DNA of 64,000 nucleotides from Symbiodinium sp. CCMP2592 (GCA_905221615.1 CAJNDT010004557.1:925001-989000), one strand, 5' to 3'; positions 11,030 through 21,249 are shown, counted from the stretch's first letter. Made by a program: numbers and translations. Notes: generated by a model from the letters alone, not told the origin.

Positions 11030-11918
11030 ATCCTTCCGTAGACCGTAGTACATCCACACAAACACATACTTACATTTACATATAGGTAGATAAGTTCATG
11101 AGAACATACATACATACATACCTACATACTCTCAGAATGTTTACCTTATGAAACCCTGATCAAACTCTCATGGCTCTTGAGCCGTTGATTTCTTAAAAAA
11201 GACCCTCCCATGTGAACTTCGACCGCATGCATAGAGGCTCGGAGGAGTCGCAGCCGGAGCCCCGCAGCTCCAAAGCGGGCCTCTTCCTCGGGATGTGCAG
11301 AGGGTTTTTTCTTTTTTTGTGAAACTGAAGTTTAAAGGACTTCTAGGGTTGAATCTAGGGTTTCATAATGGGTGTTTTTTAAAATGGGGTTTCATAAGTT
11401 AGGGCACAGGGGTTCTGCAAGGGTTTGGAGGGTTTTGCGCAATTGTAGGGCGATGTAGGGTAGGTCCACAGGGTTTCAGTGAAACTCAGGGGGTAGACCT
11501 TAAACTGCTTGAAGTCTCTTGAGTTTACAGAATCTCGGTGTAGGCAAAACTGACAGCCTTGGCCTGTTCGGACTAGCGAACTCAGCAAAGAGGGCTTTGA
11601 TTGGGGAGTCCTCGCTCGGGTTAAAGTCTTCGGAAACTGCCATATGGGCTTAGATAGTGCACGGGGGAGCTTTAAACTATTTTGCCTTATATATGAGCTC
11701 TGTCTTAGAAAGTTTGAACTTTTTGGGCCCGGTTGTTGAAGAAGAGAGAGGGCTGTTGGTGGATCGCATGTGATGTGACTGTGGGAGATGATACAGTCAC
11801 GTGTGACGCCCCAACCCCCAAACTGCGTTGCCCAATAAACCCGGAAGCCTACACCCCGGCGCTGCAACGTTCGAAGACGACCTCTTTGTAGTTTGATTTC
11901 CACCTTTTGAAACCCAAT
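11030..11918. other. intergenic with CATA microsatellite; no recognised gene
   Basis: A short (CATA)n tract lies at about 11105-11130. The minus strand is open for 174 codons (11903 to 11379), but it starts with GTG, lacks any recognisable motif, and includes heptamer-derived residues. Confidence 0.4.
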
Positions 11919-12014
11919 GGCTCCATGTACCTTTATAGTAGATACTTAAGCCTCAAAGAGGTCCCTATATAGGTACTTTGAGGCCTAAGTAAATACTATG
12001 TGGGCACATGGAGC
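11919..12014. mobile_element. family M fold-back element, type copy
   Basis: GGCTCCATGTACC and GGGCACATGGAGCC are the complementary ends. The interior GAGGTCCCTATATAGG and TACTTTGAGGCC form a second inverted pair. Confidence 0.7.
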
Positions 12015-12219
12015 CTTAGGGAATTAGTTCGACGCAACTCCGCTGAATCGACGAACCCAAACTCAACGCACTCCAAATCACGATCCTGAACCCAGTGCCC
12101 GAAAGGCCCAACCCTACAAAAAGCTTCCTGAACCCCAACAACCTAAAGCCCTAGACCCTGCAAGCCCTCACGCCCTGGACCCTAAACAGCCTCAAGCCCT
12201 GGAAAAAGCCACCACGTAA

Positions 12220-12321
12220 TATAGGGGCCTAAATAATTACCTATACTATTTTGGGGGTTCCTTGTTATAACTATAATTTAATGGGCTCCAAAACCCTACT
12301 CTAATTATTAAAGCCCCTATG
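12220..12321. mobile_element. family K fold-back element, type copy
   Basis: TATAGGGGCCTAAATAATTA at the left pairs with CTAATTATTAAAGCCCCTAT at the right. The centre contains CTATACTATTTTGGGGG. Copies or fragments: 4137, 5263, 35175 and 38152. Confidence 0.7.
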
Positions 12322-12867
12322 TTAGTACAGTCGACTGAGGTTGTGCGGCTCACTCTTGGGGGGCCTCGCAGCACCCAGCGCCCGCGGTGAGAAAGAGATG
12401 AAAGTCGTTACTTCAGATTGTCTGCGACGGTGGCCTGGAATTCTTAAATCCAGCCATACGCACAACTTGCGCCTATACCGACTAGTATAAACAAAGTATA
12501 GTACTTTAGAGGCCATGCGGCCGTTTGCACCCTAAGCTTTCTGACTTTCAACCTGACAACCCTAGAACTGCGCCAAACCCTAAACTAGGCCCTAAACCTA
12601 CAGGCCATGACCCCCACCAGCCCTGGGTGTTCGGGTTTAGGGGTTGGGGCTTTCCCAAAGCCTGGACCCAAAGGCATAAACTGAAGTCCCAAACCCTGCA
12701 GCCCCAACAACTGGACCAACAGAGGACCCCCTCGGCGAGCAGCGCTGCCGCCAATGCCTTGGAGTGTTGCCCAGCGGGCACACATCACGCCCGAAGAGCC
12801 CGGAACCTCAGAAAGCCAAGAGAAGGCTTCCGAAGATGTTGTGGTGGTGACCCTTCTAGAGATTATA

Positions 12868-12976
12868 CCTAGAGTCTTCACTGGAGTTCCTTTTTTTGGT
12901 TAGCCAGTTTTATGGTTAGGATCCTCTAATGGAGATTTTGGTTAACCAAAAAAATAACTACAATGGAGACCATAGG
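12868..12976. mobile_element. family C fold-back element
   Basis: CCTAGAGTCTTCACTGGAG pairs with CAATGGAGACCATAGG, and TA lies on both sides (12866-12867, 12977-12978). The centre contains TTAGGATCCTCTAA. Confidence 0.8.
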
Positions 12977-13266
12977 TACTACAACATCTCCCAAGAACCT
13001 GGTCCGATCAGTTACTCGCCCCTTAACCCTAAGTGGTTTAGGGTTTAGATTTGGTCGGGTTTCAGCGTGTATGCGTTTACATTAGAAGCCCGAGACCGAG
13101 CCTGCAAACCGTTAGACCCTACGCCGGAACATGCAAAACAGGAACCCTGAATAGGCGATGTTGTTGTTTCTCTACGGCCTGAAGCCGTTTCTGCCAACAC
13201 CACCTTAAATTTGAAGTCCTCATGCCAGAACAGGAGAGTGTCAAATTCTTGCCTGACCGTATCATG

Positions 13267-13365
13267 CCTATAGTCTCCACTGTAGTTCCTGTTTTGGTTT
13301 AACCAAATATCGAATTACGATCCTATAATGTAACCTCAAGAAGGAACTACAATGCAGACTGCACG
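13267..13365. mobile_element. family C fold-back element, partly degraded
   Basis: The left end CCTATAGTCTCCACTGTAG is intact. The right end (GGAACTACAATGCAGACTG) is mutated. A TA follows the right border. Confidence 0.65.
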
Positions 13366-13375
13366 TATGCCGCCT

Positions 13376-13590
13376 TGCCTTATTTGGCATTAGTTTGGGG
13401 GTCCTTACAATAAGGACCGGACCCTACTATTTAGGGTATCATATTACAGCAAGCCCTATAAAGATGGAAACCGGATTAAGGCCAAATAGTGCTGGGATTC
13501 CCTATATGTGACTCTTCAGGATTGAGGCTACTGGGTTTCCAACTCTTAAGCTTCTACTGTAGGGTCCCCTATCTTCGGAAGTTCCCACAT
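13376..13590. mobile_element. family D element split by a family F insertion
   Basis: The left portion (GGGGGTCCTTACAATAAGG to TATCATATTA) and the right portion (GGGTCCCCTATCTTCGG) are continuous in the intact family D copy at 21152 (ACTATATTAGGGTCCCCT). Here they are parted by the 113-bp element at 13447-13559. Confidence 0.75.
13447..13559. mobile_element. family F element inserted into family D
   Basis: It starts CAGCAAGCCC and ends GCTTCTACTG, with TA at 13445-13446 and again at 13560-13561. Removing the element and one TA restores the family D sequence, which directly demonstrates insertion at TA with TA duplication. Confidence 0.85.
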
Positions 13591-13594
13591 CACA

Positions 13595-13700
13595 TGGGTG
13601 GTTGTCAAAATTATGGTCCCTTTGCGGGTACCTTAAATATTAGGTGCCGTACTATATTAGGGGGACCCCAAAAAGGGACCCTAATTTTGACGACCACCCA
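13595..13700. mobile_element. family A fold-back element
   Basis: TGGGTGGTTGTCAAAATTA pairs with TAATTTTGACGACCACCCA. TA follows the right end; the left flank is CA. It sits just after the split family D element. Confidence 0.85.
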
Positions 13701-13746
13701 TAAGGCTTAGGGCTGCAGTGGGGTCCCCTATTTTCCGAAACTCCCA

Positions 13747-13839
13747 TATGGCGCCTAAACCCTAACCCCTAAACCCCTAAACCCTAAACCCCTAAACCCC
13801 TAAACCCTAAACCCCTAAACCATAAACCCTATGGCGCCT
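13747..13839 (-). repeat. telomere-like array flanked by a 10-bp duplication
   Basis: Seventy-three bp of CCCTAAA/CCCCTAAA lie between two exact copies of TATGGCGCCT (13747-13756 and 13830-13839). Confidence 0.8.
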
Positions 13840-13914
13840 GCCCAGGAGCGCACCCCGAAGTCAACAACTTCCTTGCCCGCGACTTTGCTTGCCAGGCCAG
13901 TCTTCGTGTTCTTT

Positions 13915-14160
13915 GGGTTTAGGGTTTTATAGGGTTTATATAGGGTTTATATAGGGTTTTAGGGTTTTATAGGGTTTATATAGGGTTTATAGGGTTTAGG
14001 GTTTTAGGGTTTAGGGTTTAGGGTTTGAGGGTTTTAGGGTTTCAGGGCTTTAGGGTTTTAGGGTTTTTAGGGTTTGGGGTTTGGGGTTTAGGGTTTTAGG
14101 GTTTTGGGGTTTTTAGGGTTTGGGTTTGGGGTTCAGGGTTTTAGGGTTTGGGGTTTTAGG
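13915..14160 (+). repeat. telomere-like array (TTTAGGG strand)
   Basis: About 245 bp of TTTAGGG, TTTTAGGG and TTTATAGGG units. Only about 75 bp separates it from the oppositely oriented array ending at 13829. Confidence 0.9.
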
Positions 14161-14166
14161 GACCCC

Positions 14167-14278
14167 AAAAGCACATAAGCATAAGCATTTTATAGGGATA
14201 TCACTACCTTATTGGGCTTCACTATAAGGGGGTTTATGTGGGAGATCCCTCTCTTAATTGTTGCTTATGTGCTTTCAG
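14167..14278. mobile_element. fold-back element with AAAGCACATAAGCA ends
   Basis: AAAGCACATAAGCATAAGCA at the left pairs with TTGCTTATGTGCTTT at the right. The interior shows GGGATATCACTACC-type asymmetry. Only one clear copy is in the window. Confidence 0.6.
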
Positions 14279-14280
14279 CT

Positions 14281-14392
14281 GAGATCCCCAATTCCTAACC
14301 TTTAGACGTTTTGGGTTTGTAGGGTTCGTGGATTTTAGTAGGAATCGGAAAGTTTAACCTTTTGTTTTTGTGGCTTGTTGGGGTAGTAAGTT
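14281..14392 (+). repeat. dispersed repeat, copy 1
   Basis: GAGATCCCCAATTCC, then TAGGAATCGGAAAGTTTAA and TTGTGGCTTGTTGGGG, are shared in order and spacing with 34973-35063. Confidence 0.65.
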
Positions 14393-14439
14393 AGTCAGAA
14401 GCGGAGTTTGTTTACGGTCATAGTCCAGCATAGGACGAT

Positions 14440-14766
14440 TTGGCTTTTCTTTGGAGGGCTTCGGAGGGCCAATACAGGGACACTCTTGTCGATCACCCAT
14501 TAATATGGCTCAGGCTGAGAATGTGTTGTGCCTTTGGATGCAAGCTCGTTGTTTCAAGATTTCAGATGGAGGAGTTTTCCGATAGATGGGTTCATTCTGT
14601 GAGGTCAAAGAAGCTGGTGCAAAGCAGATGCTGGTTTGAGGAGCTTCGCTGTCAGCATCGTTGTTCTCAGTTCGTCCTATGTGCAATATTCCAGGAGTGC
14701 TTTCTGGCAGCGAAGGCAAGCTGCTCTCATACGTCTTCCCAAAACTCATCAGTTTACATACAGTAA
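14440..14766 (+). pseudogene. unresolved open stretch, Cys-rich
   Basis: About 108 codons are open, with several Cys in the second half (for example CWFEELRCQHRCSQF). The minus strand is open over 14510-14749 as well. There is no heptamer DNA inside. No domain is recognised and no splice context is convincing; it may be an exon, a relic or chance. Confidence 0.18.
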
Positions 14767-15450
14767 CCTGTAGCCCTAACCCCGAGAATTTTGCACAGCC
14801 ACATCATATCTTGGCTTTATCGCAAGGTCTGCGGCGGCCTGGGACACTGGTGGCGAAACTGCCGTTGTCTCAGGGGGCCCTTGGAGTTCGGGGGCTACGG
14901 GGTTCGGGATTTTGCGCTGTGAGGGGATAGGGTTTGGTCTTGGTTTCAGGATGGACATTGTCCCGATAATTGTTTAGTTTGGGGCCTTTGAGGCTTCTAG
15001 GCTCAGGGGTACCTTGAACTTCAGGCCTTATAATTTACGTGAACTTCAGGAGTGTGCACATGTTTCAGAGTTCAGGCCCTCCGAATAGCCTGCTTCCATC
15101 AGCATGAAACCTTGCCCTATCTCTGAGCAAGCCGGAAACCGAAGCCCTATAATGTACGGATTTATGTATTCTTCTGTGACAGTACCCTAGTAAATAGCTG
15201 TGAGAACAACGCAGGGTATGCCCGAAACCGGCGCCTAAACCGTTCACACAGCAAACTCGATCAGAAGCTCGAAAAAACATGCTAAAGCCCTCTCTGAACC
15301 GAAACAAAGCCCGAAGCCATGAACCTTCACCTGAAAACTCTGGAGTTTAGGGTTTAAACTAAACCCTAAATGTTCACGGTTTAGGGTGCCGGGTTTCGGG
15401 TTAAGGAACAGCAGTCCGTTACCTGAACAGCCTGAGGCCCCCACAGCGGA

Positions 15451-15742
15451 CTAGAGACCGTGGATATGGATCAGGCTGGTTCCTGCCTGCCGAGCCTTCG
15501 GTGTGGCGTTTACTCGAGGGGCCTTGGTGAAGAGAATAGGGCTTTGGGATCCTGAAAAGAACAAATATATTAGGGCACGCAAATCTGCAGGACTCCACCG
15601 CTGGATTTTGGGCCGAACTTTAGCCCGTTTTGCCAAACCTGGCACTGCCTCCTCCTCGGCCAGCTCGGGCGTCTTCGTGCCCGCTACCTCGCCGAAAGCT
15701 TTCGGATCGCCACGCACTCGGCTACAAACAGGCTACCCTTGA
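15451..15742. pseudogene. unresolved GC-rich open stretch
   Basis: Both strands are open for about 80 codons. The minus-strand frame reads protein-like near its start (KAFGEVAGTKTPELAEEEAV, then AKRAKVRPKIQRWSPADLRA). A 14-bp palindrome CCGAAAGCTTTCGG lies at about 15692-15705. No ATG begins either frame, so if real it would be an internal exon. Confidence 0.2.
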
Positions 15743-16319
15743 CAAAGGCTCGACTATGACTGGACATGTTAGAAGCGACTACCACTAGCAACCCTGATTG
15801 CGGTTGTGAGGCAGTGCATATAGTTCTGAAGAGGAGCCTTGAATTCGTAGGAATTACATTGGGGCAAGACGGTGGAACTCTAAACCCCCAAAGACGTGCT
15901 GGTTAGTGTTTGAGAGTTTGGGTCACACCCCAAATCCCTACATGCTGCAGCAACAAGTTTTTGCGTTACCCGGCAGGGCATAGACCCTAAACTCCCTCAG
16001 CTGAAGCCCGGGCACCCCTGAACACTAAACTCTCACCATAATCTCTAAAGCCCTTGATCCGAAACCCTAAACTTTCCTCTCCACACGCTGGGCCCCCAAA
16101 GGACCTCAAGGCAGTCTAATTCTAAAAAACAACGGTAACTAAAGAAGCCACACCCTTCCCCGACAATTCGCAGCATCACTATGCTTGAGAAGTTCGTTCA
16201 ACTTGTACCATGTTCACTGCTTACAATCACCATACCAGTGCCGATGCTTCCACGGTTGCTATGAAGATCACTTCTACTACTATTTACTGTCCTGATGCTG
16301 CTGGCAGTTTTCGCATTTT

Positions 16320-16470
16320 TACTAAACCCTAAACCCTAAACCCCTAAACCCCAAAACCCCTAACCCCTAAACTCTAAACCCTAGACCCCAAAACCCCTAA
16401 ACCCTGAAACCCTAAACCCCTAAACCCTAAACCCCTAAACCCCTAAACTCCTAAACCCTAAACCCCTAAA
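16320..16470 (-). repeat. telomere-like array (CCCTAAA strand)
   Basis: About 150 bp of CCCTAAA and CCCCTAAA units. Confidence 0.9.
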
Positions 16471-16567
16471 TCCCACCTCAGGCCGGTCAGGCGGAGTCGG
16501 AGCAGCGGCCATGGATGAGTGGCAGCCTGCGACCGACGCAGAGGAAGACCAAGGAGCAAAAAATTTA

Positions 16568-16753
16568 CCTTTGGTTAGTAGGGAATGGAAGAATGGTAGT
16601 AATGGGTTCCTCTAAAGGGATCCTTTAAGGGATCTATAGGGTTTAGGGTTTAGGAGTTCAGGGGTTTAGGGGTTTAGGGTTTAGGGAATGGAAGAATGGT
16701 AGTAATAGTAGGTATAAGTGTACCCCATTCCTCCAATCCCTACTAACAAAAGG
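16568..16753. mobile_element. family L fold-back element with inserted telomere-like DNA
   Basis: Ends CCTTTGGTTAGTAGGGAATG and CCCTACTAACAAAAGG pair, with TA outside each (16566-16567, 16754-16755). Inside, a 25-bp segment (16579-16603, TAGGGAATGGAAGAATGG...) recurs exactly at 16682-16706. The 78 bp between begin GGGTTCCTCTAAAGGGATCC and end in TTTAGGG units. Confidence 0.8.
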
Positions 16754-17300
16754 TAAGAAAATGGCCAGCGCTGTTGTTCGGAAATTTCGGGATTTAGAGT
16801 TCAGGGTGTGCAGCTGCGGTATAGTCAGCGCGCTCGGAGTTAGTTCAAGAATACACTTCCTTTCTCGATTTGATTTCGGTGCTATGCTAACTCAAAAACG
16901 AGTATGTTTGGGTATCCCGGTATCCCGGTGGGAAGATCATGAAAGTTTGCTCTGCACCCACACGACACCCTGCGCGCCAACCCCCAACTCTTTCCGCCCA
17001 TGCCGGCCCAGCTATCTCGCAGGCTGCACACAGAGGATCGGCCTTGACACTAAACTTGAAGCCCATACCACGAAGAGGCCCAAACAGGATCTGAACACCG
17101 AAGCCCAAAGACAAAAAACCCTAAACCTGAACCCCAAAGCCCTGATACCCAAGCCCCAAACACAGGAACCCCTGATACCCGAACTCCAAGGCCTCAACCT
17201 ATGATACCTAGCCTCGAGCCCCTCAGCCCCTGATACCCAGACCCTGAGTCCCGAACTGTAAATCGCTGCTGACCCAGCCATGGAGAGGGTCGGCAACTGA

Positions 17301-17687
17301 GAGATTGGCTTAGGGAGTTTGGAGTGGTTTAAGGTGCACGCTTTATTGGTTGGGGTCGAGGAGCTATGTTTCACAGACCTTGCAAAGAGGTACGGTGAGA
17401 GATATATGGTCACGCGCTCCACAGCCCCCCCCCCTCCCCACATGGGCAATGGTCCAGGTCCCTCTTCCCCCTGTGGGGTGGTGCAGAGCGAGCTTCTGCC
17501 ACGTTTAGCCCAGATCATGTTCCTCTTCAATGCCGCCATCAATGAGCGCGATGCCCTCGTCGCAGTGCGCGACGAGGCACCCCCCAACTCTCAGAGCACT
17601 AAAGATTTGAAGCGCAAGGTCTCGAAGGGTTACAATGGGTTCATGGGTTTTGGGGCTTTAATCCCCCCAAAACAGACTTCCATATGA
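17301..17687 (+). pseudogene. unresolved protein-like open stretch (possible exon)
   Basis: Open from 17301 after a TGA. The translation includes EELCFTDLAKRYGERYMVT, a Pro-rich linker, and ELLPRLAQIMFLFNAAINER followed by DALVAVRDEAPPN, which reads like helical protein. The longer minus-strand frame (17587-17012) contains residues typical of translated heptamers, so the plus strand is favoured. The first 30 codons lack an ATG. No family is recognised. Confidence 0.28.
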
Positions 17688-17794
17688 AAGTTACAATACG
17701 CAATCCCAAGAACCAGGTTGTACAAGATTAATGTTGGTGTTGAGGGCTCCGTAGCAGAGCATGGCGGGTTGAACAGCTCGACTGGTTCTGAAAC

Positions 17795-18590
17795 TCTGAA
17801 CCCTAAACCCTAAACCAAAACCCTAAACCCTAAACCCTAAACCAAAACCCTAAACCCTAAACCCAAAACCAAAACCCTAAACCCTAAACCCAAAACCAAA
17901 ACCCTAAACCCAAAGCCCAAAGCCAAAACCCTAAACCCAAAACCCAAAGCCAAAACCCTAAACCCTAAACCTAATACCAAAACCCTAAACCCGAAACCCA
18001 AAACCAAAACCCTAAACCCTAAATCCAAAACCAGACCCTAAACCCAAAACCAAAACCCTAAACCCCAAACACCAAACCAAAACCCTAAACCCAAAATCAA
18101 AACCCTAAACCCTAAACCCTAAACCCCAAACCAAAACACTAAACCCTAAACCCAAAACCAGACCCTAAACCCAAAACCAAAACCCCAAACCCCAAACCAA
18201 AACCCTAAACCCTAAACCCAAACTCAAAACCCTAAACCCTAAACCCCAAACCAAGACACTAAACCCTAAACCCAAAACCAAAACCCTAAACCCCAAACCC
18301 CAAACCAAAACCCTAGACCCTAAACCCCAAACCAAAACACTAAACCCTAAACCCAAAACCAGACCCTAAACCCAAAACCAAAACCCTAAACCCAAAGCCC
18401 AAAGCCAAAACCCTAAACCCTAAACCCAAAGCCAAAACCCAAACCCCAAAACCAAAACCCTAAACCCCAAACCCCAAACCAAAACCCTAAACCCTAAACC
18501 CTAAACCCAATACCCTAAACCCTAAACCCAAAATCAAAACCCTAAACCCTAAACCCCAAACCAAAACCCTAAACCCTAAACCCTAAACTG
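17795..18590 (-). repeat. 800-bp degenerate telomere-like array with CCAAAA units
   Basis: CCCTAAA alternates with CCCAAAACCAAAA and CCCCAAACCAAAA. A similar array lies at 20135-20420. Minus-strand frames giving repeated GFRVLVLG are translations of the repeat. Confidence 0.95.
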
Positions 18591-18594
18591 AGGC

Positions 18595-18750
18595 CGGCCC
18601 CACTTCAGGCTAAGGGGCCGGCCGCAGCAGGCGGACCGGAAGGCGCCTGCGGACCGTAGGCGAAGGCCGGAAGGCGAGCCGCAGGTCCCAGCCGATAAGG
18701 CTGCGCGGCTTCGCAAAGGCCGCTGGATAGCGAGCTAGCTATCCCTAGAA
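18595..18750. other. GC-rich hairpin segment
   Basis: GGCCGGCC and its near copy GGGGCCGGCC, GGCGCC, and AGCGAGCTAGCTATCC-type palindromes follow one another. There is no open frame of note. Confidence 0.6.
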
Positions 18751-18784
18751 TAAGTAACCCCAAACCTTGGTCTTGGACCGATGC

Positions 18785-18985
18785 AACCTTCCTTTAAAGC
18801 CTTAAAATTAAGGCCGGAAACTAAAATTAAGGACCCGGAGCCTAAAATTAAGGGCCCGGAGCTTAAAATAAGGACCAAAACTTAAAATTAAGGACCCGCA
18901 GCCGAAATTTAAGGGCCCGGAGCTTAAAATTAAGGGCCCGGAGCTTAAAAATTAGGACCCGGAGCCGAAAATTAAGAACCCGGCG
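18785..18985 (+). repeat. 20-bp minisatellite, AAAATTAAGGGCCCGGAGC
   Basis: About nine or ten units of roughly 20 bp with variants (GGACCCGGAGCC, GGGCCCGGAGCT). Confidence 0.9.
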
Positions 18986-18989
18986 GCCC

Positions 18990-19880
18990 CACTCAGGCAG
19001 GGATGCTTCGTCGTCCTTCTCTGTGAAGGACCAGCCCCTCCAAGGCACTCTGGAGCAGCCCCCCACCCAGGCAGGGACGCTTCGTCGTCCTTCTCTCTGA
19101 AGGACCAGCCAAGGCAGTCGGGAGCACCCCCACCAGAGCACCCAGCACCCAACAGAGCAGTCTTTGAAGGCCCCACCAAGGCCCCTCACAGCACGTTGCG
19201 CTGGCAGGGAGCCACGACCGCCGCAGTCATTGCTGTGATGGGCCCGGGCCCCTCTGCATAAGGGCACTTCGTCGTCCTTCTCAGTGAAGGACCAACCGGC
19301 CCAAGTGATGCTCCTTATAACGGCTTCGTTGTCCTTCCTTTTTCATGAAAGGGACCCCACTGTCCGTACAGGAACCCGCAGCCTTGGCCCTCACAGCACG
19401 TTGCGCTGGCAGGGAGCCACGACCGCCGCAGTCATTGCTGTGATGGGCCCGGGCCCTTCCGCATCAGGGTGTGAAGGACCAATGCTTCGTCGTCCTTCTC
19501 TGTGAAGGACCAGCCCCCTCTGGAGCGGACGCTTCGTCGTCCTTCTCTCTGAAGGAGCAAGGGCCCTCCAAGGCACTCGGGAGCACCCAGCACCCACCAC
19601 AGCAGCTGGGACGCTTCGTCGTCCTCCTGAAGGACCAGCCAAGGCAGTGGGGAGCACCCCCGCCAGAGCACCCCACCCACCAGAGCAGTCTTTGAAGGCC
19701 CCCCAAGGCCCCTCACAGCACGTTGCGCTGGCAGGGAGCCACGACCGCCGCAGTCATTGCTGTGATGGGCCCGGGCCCCTCCGCATGAGCGCCTCCAAGC
19801 AGCCCCGGAACCCACCAGAGCAGTCTATGCAGGCCCCACCCAGGCCCGTCACAGCACGTTGTGCAGGCAGGGCGCTAAAA
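18990..19880 (+). repeat. GC-rich composite tandem array
   Basis: Interleaved modules: GTCCTTCTCTGTGAAGGAC (a self-complementary 7-bp stem), CACCAGAGCA / CCAAGGCAGT, and a 75-bp module with CAGCACGTTGCGCTGGCAGG, CATTGCTGTGATG and the palindrome GGGCCCGGGCCC, present at about 19188, 19391 and 19712 with a partial copy near 19848. Overlapping frames of 70-130 codons on both strands reflect the absence of AT-rich stops and are not evidence of genes. Confidence 0.9.
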
Positions 19881-20134
19881 AACGTATGCGACGAGCAATC
19901 TATGTGCCATGCTTGAAGCATGCTCGCTCAATTTCTTGCTCTTCGACATTTTTTGAAGTTTAAACACCGAAATTGTGGTTGTTTGTTGTGTCTGCCCCCC
20001 TTGCTAGGGGGGTTGGGGGGTAGAAAACCCTAAACCCGGTAAGGTCGAGGTTTGGGTTGGGAGGGTGGGACTTCGGCTCCTGCGCCGACCCCCCAACCAC
20101 TCTATGGTGGGGGTCTGGGCGCACTCGCAGGGCA

Positions 20135-20425
20135 AACCCAATACCCTAAACCCTAAACCCCAAACCAAAACCCTAAACCCTAAACCCCAAACCAAAACAC
20201 TAAACCCTAAACCCTAAACCAAAACCCTAAACCCCAAACCCCAAACCAAATCCCTAAACCCTAAACCCAAAGCCAAAACCCAAACCCCAAAACCAAAACC
20301 CTAAACCGCAAACCCCAAACCAAAACCCTAAACCCTAAACCCAATACCCTAAACCCTAAACCCAAAATCAAAACCCTAAACCCTAAACCCCAAACCAAAA
20401 CACTATAAACCCTAACCCCTAAAGG
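20135..20425 (-). repeat. second degenerate telomere-like array with CCAAAA units
   Basis: Same unit style and orientation as 17795-18590, including CCCAATACCCTAAACCC and CCCAAAGCCAAAACCC strings. Confidence 0.9.
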
Positions 20426-20986
20426 CATAAGCTGGTCGCAGGTCCACGCAGAGATCCGCCAGGGCGGCCAGGCGGGGTTCGCGTATTGCCTGTTTTTTTT
20501 TCTACAGTCCCCTTAGGAATTTTCTTTTATTTTTGTTCATATAAAACCCCAGAGAAAATATCAAAAATATCGTGCTTAATGATTATGGTTCTAAGGGGGG
20601 TATAGTTTTTTCAGATGCCAGTAGTTTGCGGCATGAATTCCCATAGAAGATTGATTCTATGAAGCCAGCATGGTGATACCACACCAAACTCCCGTAATCG
20701 CAAGGGCACCAGGGATACACAGTATATAGTACGAGCGATGATGGCTTCCATCCGCGAGCCGTTTTCCTTCCCGAAGCCGCACATGGCACCTCAACGCGCT
20801 ATTCCCAATCCCGATAGAAACAGGATAGTATCCTACCCGTCTGGGGAAGCTTTCTGGATGTTGAAAAAGATGGTCGTATTCATAGGGCTTCAGAGAGTAT
20901 CTCAGGGCTTTCATGAGGGTTCGTAATGTATGTATGTAAGTAAGTATGTATGTCCACATATTGATGTGCATATAAATATGCCCAGA

Positions 20987-21051
20987 GGCCCCGTAGTAGT
21001 TCCTTTTTGGGATTACCTAATAAGACCCCCAAAAGGAACTACTTTGGGGCC
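20987..21051. mobile_element. family B fold-back element
   Basis: GGCCCCGTAGTAGTTCC pairs with GGAACTACTTTGGGGCC. The loop is short (ATTACCTAATAAG). Confidence 0.8.
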
Positions 21052-21151
21052 TTTGGGTAATTATTGGTATTTACAAACTCGCACGCAATGAAGCAGCCGG
21101 GAGGCCCTCACTGCACGACAGAAGGAGCTGACGAGCTGGCAGCAGGCCATC

Positions 21152-21249
21152 TGGGAGTTTCCGAACATACGGGGGGTACCTTATTTGGGGGTCCTTATAA
21201 TAAGGATCCTACTATTTCGGGTACTATATTAGGGTCCCCTATTTTCGGC
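21152..21249. mobile_element. family D fold-back element
   Basis: TGGGAGTTTCCGAACATACG at the left. The right side reads GGGTCCCCTATTTTCGG and then diverges before the last bases of the arm. The centre contains AAGGATCCTACTATTT. It provides the unoccupied sequence for the insertion at 13447. Confidence 0.7.

Noticed and set aside
17012-17587. 191-codon minus-strand open frame, the longest in the window
   Set aside because: Its second half consists of heptamer-derived residues (GLGIRALGFRFRVF) and the plus strand of the same region looks more protein-like.
17837-18356. Minus-strand open frames translating to repeated GFRVLVLG
   Set aside because: They are direct translations of the CCCTAAA/CCAAAA array; the same pattern appears wherever the heptamer repeat is stop-free.
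18863-19916. Several open frames of 70-134 codons on both strands in the GC-rich island
   Set aside because: The DNA is a tandem array; frames overlap on both strands and repeat the same peptide modules, with no independent sign of coding.
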